In this document: one piece after another, positions 61,101 to 64,000 of the stretch
Numbering within the stretch: position 1 is the first letter of the stretch
Layout of the letters: each line of letters opens with the position of its first letter
Origin: Metopolophium dirhodum
Lineage: Eukaryota > Arthropoda > Insecta > Hemiptera > Aphididae
Direction of reading: 5' to 3'
DNA length: 64,000 nt
Assembly: GCF_019925205.1 (NCBI RefSeq)
Contig: NC_083560.1
Location: 49,150,270 to 49,214,269, forward strand
Notes under the pieces: generated by a model
What the model saw: the letters and a program-made list of their open reading frames with translations, nothing else
Databases searched by the model: none
What the model was told of the DNA's origin: nothing
Translations under genes and position numbers: made by a program

Positions 61101-62874
61101 GTACATGTCGGAACCCGTTGTGGCGTTGTCAAAAGAATCTATATTATACATTATGGACGTCCTCGAACTTTAGTCAATAAGTCCTCAAACTTCTTCTATT
61201 ATGAATCCAATTTATAGTGGAAACAATATCGTTTGGTCAACACTGGCGATACAAGTGTGGACGGACGAAACTAACTTAGTATGTAAACGGTTTTAGGTGA
61301 TTCTCTAGTGAATTATACCACACCGAACTCATATAAATTTCCAATTAAATTGTATTGGGAACCACCCAACCCGTCGTGGAAGTGCAATCGCATTAAATTG
61401 CTGCACGCGTTTCACACGAAATGACCGCCAAATTAAATTTCCATATCAACATTAAATGCACTATGTAGTGGTTTGAATTATTACATATTATACTGAAAAT
61501 CGCAGTAAATAATATATTATACTGTAATAATAATACGACGTGTTGAATTAAAATAATTCCACAGGATTTTAAAAGATATATTAGCACGTTTATTAATCAA
61601 CGCATGTGTACTTAGAACATTAATTCGGTCGATTATTTTATAAATCATTTAGATTAGTTGACCCGCAAATAATATGAATCTATATTGATGGTGAGCAAAT
61701 TAACTATTGCACTGGTATTATAGAAGTAAATTAAATATGTACCTACGTTGTACACGTGTTTAAGGGGTAAAAGTGGATATTGATTTATAGACAGGTACGT
61801 CAAGTTGAGTTACTGTTATGTGCGTTGATTGTCCGATAAAGTAAGGGATTATATTAGAAAAGTACTTATTTGAAAAACAACTTTTTATTTTTTTTTAAAG
61901 GCTTTTATTATTGTTTTGAAATAGAAAAATGTCAGGAGCTTATTTTTATTTTTTCTAAAGCAAATAAAGAAGACATATATTTTGTATTTAACGGAAATTT
62001 TACATTATTATTGCATTGATTTTCCATTACGACAATTTATTCAATAAAATATAAGAAAATAGAAAATATTAAATTTTACATACAATTTTTATACTATTTG
62101 CCAACTTTATTGTAAGCTTTTTTCAATCTCGTGAGTGTCATAATGGGTATTCTATTAGTACATAATATTATATGAAAATGTGAGAATACTTAGTAAGTCG
62201 GGTAGAAGAAGTTTTAATGATTTTACCAAAATTGTAACTACCTACACGGTTTTTTCGTAAACTTTTTCAAAACTATTAATTTTGCAATTATGAAAAATGT
62301 TAAGTACTATTTACTTTTTTTTTATTGGTGTTCGCTTTCCTATCGATGTGAACTGTACAAAACTTTAAAACTCTTTTCGTGGTCCAAAAACTTTCTTTTG
62401 AGAAAAATTAGACATAATTATTTTAAAACTAATGGCTTCTTTGCTCCATTTCGTTTTACCACTTACCTCCGTGTCCAAATATGAATCATGACGATCAAAA
62501 TTATCATAATATTCGTCAACAATCATAAATTATTTAAACAATCGTTAGTCGATCGTCAGTATAGTGGATGTATTATACTATTTAGTTATTCGGATATGTT
62601 AGTAATTTATTTTTGTATTTCTAAACGAACGATTGTTTTGAATATTTATTTTCTTGGGTATGACCGTGCAGGTAGGTAGTGCAAAACAACATTGAGTTAA
62701 ATAACGCATTTGAATATATAAGTCTAAATAAATACTAAAGCTTACCCGGATTATAAACTTCGCATGGTAAAACAATTGTATCTTTGGTGACGACCTGGTA
62801 TGTGCTCGGCTTGTTCAAGAACTTGGGAATCTTGTTCGGATCAACTGGTACATACAAATCGGCGTTGTCCAATT
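17178..62874 (-). CDS. IgLON-like cell-surface protein, klingon/CG34353 family (partial, five exons)
   Basis: Five minus-strand exons (62874-62746, 48184-47984, 35112-34991, 23189-23039, 17275-17178) join in frame to 233 residues with GT-AG boundaries and matching phases. Ig1 shows VLPCEVYN, VLAWKKG and DAGNYICQI with GYNLEI. Ig2 shows TLQCNSTGNPPPTITWSRK, NNMLPNGEK and GVYICTASNN. Ig3 begins YPPEV and EIVCIVHAEPKAD and is cut off. The words AWK.GIAILTAG, R.RIVEGYNLEI and WSRKNN.LPNGE are what I recall of the Drosophila klingon/CG7166/CG34353 group: GPI-linked or secreted neuronal adhesion proteins related to IgLONs and lachesin. The signal-peptide exon must lie beyond 64000 and the C-terminal exons below position 1, or in a stretch I could not resolve. 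Introns of 5.8-14.6 kb are typical of such genes. Exact orthology among these relatives is uncertain. Confidence 0.88.
17946..17993. repeat. (CA)17 followed by (AT)n microsatellite
   Basis: A pure CA run at 17946-17979 passes directly into an AT run to 17993. Compound dinucleotide microsatellite in the Ig gene intron, likely polymorphic. Confidence 0.95.
18060..18560. other. GC-rich, CpG-rich intronic island
   Basis: CpG-dense sequence, including GCGCGCCTCCCCCACGACTG near 18090 and GCGGGCGCGCGCGGACG near 18555, in an otherwise AT-rich intron. It holds open frames on both strands, which is expected where AT-rich stops are rare. A promoter or enhancer is possible; nothing in the sequence proves it. 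Confidence 0.45.
20815..21290. repeat. Diverged tandem repeats with 41-bp period
   Basis: AGAATTAAAACGTTATACAAG occurs at 20823 and again, almost unchanged, at 20864 (spacing 41). Further on, blocks starting CGTTTTGCGTTACTTTCCG (21067), CGTCTTGCGATATTTTTCG (21108) and CGTTTTGCGTTGTGTTTTG (21149) follow at 41-bp spacing and share TTTAATGCTAT and TATAAA words. The block ends near copies of AACGTTATAA in both orientations at about 21288-21320. A decayed minisatellite or the interior of a transposon. Confidence 0.7.
23039..23189 (-). CDS. Ig gene exon: second half of Ig2
   Basis: The acceptor TTTTTTTCAG precedes 23189 and the donor GTAAGT follows 23039. It encodes NNMLPNGEKTFIGNSYTIDS, then ADGVYICTASNNIGTTVNEE and IDLNIL. 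It completes Ig2 with the xDGVYxC motif. 151 nt, entering phase 0 and leaving phase 1; the split codon gives the Tyr of YPPEV in the next exon. Confidence 0.92.
29308..29338. repeat. (TAAA)n microsatellite
   Basis: Seven or so TAAA units, slightly interrupted, inside a GC-richer intronic patch. Confidence 0.85.
31490..32390 (-). repeat. Dispersed repeat family copy, long form
   Basis: The stretch shares an order of words with 37140-37650: ACTTAA..GG.AC..T.TATTACATTTT, then GTCAACATTTTAACTTCAAA, then CACACAT...ATTGTAAAAC, then a terminal block ATACATTCATCTCTCAGCTC (32353-32372). The last is the reverse complement of the GATTCTGAG..GGAGCGATG end seen at 13782 and 41481. Coding capacity is absent. 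Boundaries are approximate. Confidence 0.5.
34991..35112 (-). CDS. Ig gene exon: first half of Ig2
   Basis: The acceptor ATTTTTTTTAG precedes 35112 and the donor GTAAGT follows 34991. It encodes PPRIIGITSNGKVSAKKGSD then VTLQCNSTGNPPPTITWSRK. It has the GNPPPxxTW signature of an I-set Ig domain with the first Cys and the Trp. 122 nt, entering in phase 1 and leaving in phase 0. NST is a possible N-glycosylation site. Confidence 0.92.
37140..37650 (-). repeat. Dispersed repeat family copy
   Basis: It contains GAACGTTGTATTACATTTTC, GAAAATTTCATATGCCTATA..AGCTCAT, then CACACATCATTGTAAAATCA and a terminal TACATTCATCGCTTCTTTCA GAATCT. Reverse-complemented, the end reads AGATTCTGAAAGAAGCGATG, matching the end of the copies at 13782 and 41481. 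Left boundary uncertain. Confidence 0.6.
41476..41990 (+). repeat. Dispersed repeat family copy, plus orientation
   Basis: It begins TTTTAGATTCTGAGAAGAGC, then GAGTATTGGTTTTACAATTA, then a T-rich block, as in the copy at 13782. The body contains ACTTTTCAAAATAATTGTAA and AAAATGTTAAATCTCAAAAA. The first 100 bases are well matched; the remainder is assigned only by general resemblance. Confidence 0.55.
42058..42080. repeat. (TTAA)n tetranucleotide repeat
   Basis: Five consecutive TTAA units, self-complementary. Confidence 0.85.
45611..46063 (+). mobile_element. Short non-autonomous Helitron (about 453 bp)
   Basis: It begins TCTATACTAATATATAAAGC, followed by TTTGTTTGTTTGTTTGAAAC, GCTAATCTCAGGAACTA and TCGAGGAATGCTATAAGCTA. 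This is the 5' terminal sequence shared by many insect Helitrons. It ends GTGCGCAGGAGCAGCTAG followed by T (CTAG at 46060-46063), the 3' Helitron terminus. The host bases at the ends are A and T, as expected for Helitron insertion between A and T without a target duplication. No Rep/helicase is encoded. The 92-codon frame inside is just the element's conserved end read in translation. Confidence 0.85.
46365..46610. repeat. Degenerate internal repeats (AAAGGGTTATTTT...GAAAA.AGTTAA)
   Basis: Variants of AAAAGGGTTA/AAGGGGTTATTTTC followed by AGAAAA..AGTTAA and TTTAAAAATATTT recur about four times with spacing of roughly 60-75 bases. The copies differ considerably, so the exact period could not be set by eye. 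It abuts the hairpin at 46620-46662. Confidence 0.5.
46620..46662. repeat. Perfect 16-bp inverted repeat (hairpin)
   Basis: CAAAGTTATACCAAGT (46620-46635) and ACTTGGTATAACTTTG (46647-46662) are exact reverse complements separated by 11 bases. They could form a hairpin or be paired ends of a tiny foldback element. Confidence 0.9.
47984..48184 (-). CDS. Ig gene exon: second half of Ig1
   Basis: The acceptor ATATTTCAG precedes 48184 and the donor GTAAGT follows 47984. It encodes NFVLAWKKGIAILTAGTTKV, EERIRIVEGYNLEIRNVQ and DAGNYICQI, then LKHTLQIL. It holds the core Trp, the DAGxYxC motif and the second Cys of Ig1. 201 nt, phase 1 in and out, so the unit is symmetric with its neighbour. Confidence 0.92.
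55000..56550. other. GC-richer intronic island
   Basis: CpG-containing sequence rises here, for example ACCCGGACCCGGGGAACG near 55240 and CAGCCGTCGGACTGACTTGC near 55443. Several open frames of 60-120 codons occur on both strands with no conserved motif. A cis-regulatory element or an alternative first exon/promoter of the Ig gene is possible; no TATA or initiator could be fixed. Confidence 0.4.
55143..55192. repeat. (AG)25 microsatellite
   Basis: Fifty bases of pure AG, followed to about 55230 by interrupted GAGTGAG/GAGAGGAG sequence. Confidence 0.97.
57873..59570 (+). pseudogene. Broken Jockey-type non-LTR retrotransposon (endonuclease and reverse transcriptase remnants)
   Basis: 57873-58199 starts an AP endonuclease domain: LTLVFLNIEGFTPQKQ and LLLQETHRGQ. 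Its centre is deleted. 58242-58700 carries the RT N-terminus with a stop at 58518: IPKMWHRTYIIALLKPGKTP, NNFRPIALL. After a frameshift come LILEQAGFRPGKSCTSQV and IFVDLSAAYDTIN (58727-58910). The later RT motif LPQGSVLAPILFTINTNDQ is at 59278-59335. The expected YADD box reads VTDF, so the catalytic Asp pair is broken. MSTYYKENQLGPNTNKT follows. A 229-bp insert at 58952-59180 interrupts the frame; across its target duplication the RT frame continues without shift. The 3' end is truncated near 59570. Inactive copy in the Ig gene intron. Confidence 0.88.
58952..59180 (+). mobile_element. 229-bp poly-A-tailed retroposed insert (SINE-like) nested in the LINE
   Basis: It is bounded by an exact 15-bp direct repeat, GACATTAAATTCACC, at 58937-58951 and 59181-59195. 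It ends in A(10)C just before the right copy. These are the marks of LINE-machinery insertion. The head carries an imperfect tandem of TAGCTCC(C)CGAGTAACACTCC (58952 and about 58974). Near the end are CAATAAACG and a 10-bp stem, GCCGGAGAAG (59114-59123) with CTTCTCCGGC (59145-59154). No coding frame. No clear tRNA-type A/B boxes were seen, so it may be a SINE of another origin or a retroposed transcript fragment. Confidence 0.82.
59688..59852. mobile_element. 165-bp hAT-like MITE
   Basis: The left end CAGTTGTGTATCTA and the right end TAGATACGCCACTG are inverted copies with 12 of 14 positions matching. The interior has GGGGGCGCTATGACCCCCAT and no coding frame. No convincing 8-bp target duplication remains. 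Ends of the form CAGTGGCGTATCTA are usual for short hAT-derived elements. Confidence 0.7.
62746..62874 (-). CDS. Ig gene exon: N-terminal linker and first half of Ig1
   Basis: On the minus strand the acceptor TTGCTTACAG precedes 62874 and the donor GTAAGC follows 62746. It encodes 42 residues plus split codons: LDNADLYVPVDPNKIPKFLN, then TYQVVTKDTIVLPCEVYNP. The Cys is the first of the Ig1 disulphide. Entry and exit are both phase 1. The exon's upstream partner, carrying the signal peptide, is outside the window. Confidence 0.87.
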
Positions 62875-64000
62875 CTGTAAGCAAAAGAAAGTTATGAGTT
62901 ATGACAGTCAATATCAAAATCGTATATCACATATATATATAAAGTACGTATATATATAAAATACGTCCGACAAAAATGTACAACCATTGGACATATTTCA
63001 AATATGAAAACAGTTTTAAAATATTTAACTAATTTGGTTCTCATCTGTTGGAACACATTTGTATATTTGAAATAATTATTTATATTACTTTTAACTATTC
63101 ACGAGTTTGAAAATTTGAAATTAGTTTTTCTCGTAAGCAATTTTGTAATGAAAAATATGCTCATCAGAGATGAAGCAAAGTAAACTTGCTGAAAATTTAA
63201 AAATAATTTAAAAAAATAAAACAATAGCACTTAAGGTGTCTAAATGACCGTCAGTATTTTTGATGATAAGTTGATAGGGTTTGCAAGTGCTGTATAATCA
63301 ACTTATCGAATTTCATACATTAAAGACGTATGTAATAATAATAATAATAATAATATATTATTATTTGAAAACACTATATAACATTCTAATTTCTAAGAAT
63401 ATTTCGCAACAGAGCATGACATTTATATAACGCGTGCGTTATATTCTTATTGTATTCTGTTGTCATTTAAAACCTCGAAACACAGTGTGAACCTAACTCT
63501 TACAATATTTACATCTTAATGACCACTGTAGAGTTAAGACTTAAGACGCGCACATATTTAAACATGATTAATAATCTAAATATAAAATTATGATTCCAAC
63601 GATGTTGTTTAAAAGTACTACTCATCTCATATGTGGTTCTCGTGTTTAAATTAATTGATGATTTCTATTAATAATGCATTTATTTGGTTTCACTAAAGAA
63701 CTTCATACGAACGAGAAATTTATAAATAATTTACCACCATGTCGAATTTTCAAACGAAACGACAAAAATTACATTTCCACAGTTGTAAATTTTGCATGAG
63801 ATTAAATGTAGTGTATAAACATAAGGACAAATAATATCTTTGGGTCTCCCGTGGGGACGACACAAGCAGTGATCAAATGTACGACCGATTCCCATGACAT
63901 ATCCTTCGACATTTTATCTCGTAATGGTTCCCTTACTGTGGTGCGCACCAAGACCGTTCAAACGAATGAAAAAAATAAAATAAAAATGATATTTAAATCG
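62875..64000. other. Upstream intron of the Ig gene, right edge
   Basis: AT-rich, with an (ATA)n run near 63335-63365. The exon carrying the signal peptide of the Ig protein is expected further right. No exon or other gene was recognised here. Confidence 0.5.

Larger units (their letters stand above)
48185..62745 (-). other. 14.6-kb intron of the Ig gene inside Ig1
   Basis: The longest intron in the window. It holds a less AT-rich patch at 51450-51850 with overlapping frames on both strands, the GC-richer 55000-56550 island with a (GA)25 tract, a broken Jockey-type LINE with a nested insertion (57873-59570) and a hAT-type MITE (59688-59852). The rest is AT-rich without recognisable features. 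Confidence 0.6.

Noticed and set aside
1..64000. Search for CRISPR arrays, rRNA, tRNA and bacterial-type operons
   Set aside because: There are no regularly spaced identical repeats with unique spacers and no tRNA-like T-loop/acceptor pairs. The introns and transposons are clearly eukaryotic.

Overview
The window looks like euchromatic nuclear DNA from an insect, most likely an aphid. It is very AT-rich, has long introns with canonical GT-AG boundaries and a poly-A signal, and holds scattered decayed transposons. The aphid assignment is inference. It rests on base composition, on the frequent TACCTAC/GGTACCTA words, on a dispersed repeat whose end reads like AGATTCTGAGNGGAGCGATG, and on the style of the LINE and hAT remnants. 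No bacterial or organellar sequence is seen.

Two genes can be built from splice-compatible exons. (1) On the minus strand, five exons (62874-62746, 48184-47984, 35112-34991, 23189-23039, 17275-17178) join in frame into 233 residues. They hold two complete immunoglobulin domains and the start of a third. The best family match from memory is the insect klingon / CG7166 / CG34353 group of IgLON-like neuronal cell-surface proteins. The signal-peptide exon lies to the right of the window, and the end of Ig3 and the C-terminus lie to the left. Introns are about 5.8 to 14.6 kb, so this gene covers nearly the whole window. (2) On the plus strand, eight exons between 6436 and 15097 join into a 407-residue secreted protein. 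It has a signal peptide, 14 cysteines and what looks like a degenerate glycoside hydrolase family 18 barrel without the catalytic DxxDxDxE motif. Because Ig3 is not completed to its right, this gene is probably nested, antisense, in the next intron of the Ig gene.

Layout: 1-4080 has no recognised gene. 4080-4945 is a decayed Ty3/gypsy pol fragment. 5534-5753 is a small hAT-type MITE with inverted ends and a near-perfect 8-bp target duplication. 6436-15458 is the secreted GH18-like gene, with a hAT transposase tail (about 6826-7561) inside its first intron. 16340-17060 and 18060-18560 are GC-richer islands with microsatellites and three CCTAA units. 20815-21290 carries diverged 41-bp-period repeats. 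31490-32390, 37140-37650, 13782-13870 and 41476-41580 carry copies of one dispersed repeat family. 45611-46063 is a short non-autonomous Helitron. 46365-46670 holds degenerate repeats and a perfect 16-bp hairpin. 55000-56550 is another GC-richer island with a (GA)25 tract. 57873-59570 is a broken Jockey-type LINE, itself interrupted by a 229-bp poly-A-tailed retroposed insert with a perfect 15-bp target duplication. 59688-59852 is a second hAT-type MITE.

The two genes have no evident functional link. One is probably an axonal/glial adhesion molecule and the other a secreted lectin-like or chitinase-like protein of unknown role. No operon-like, CRISPR, rRNA or tRNA feature was found.
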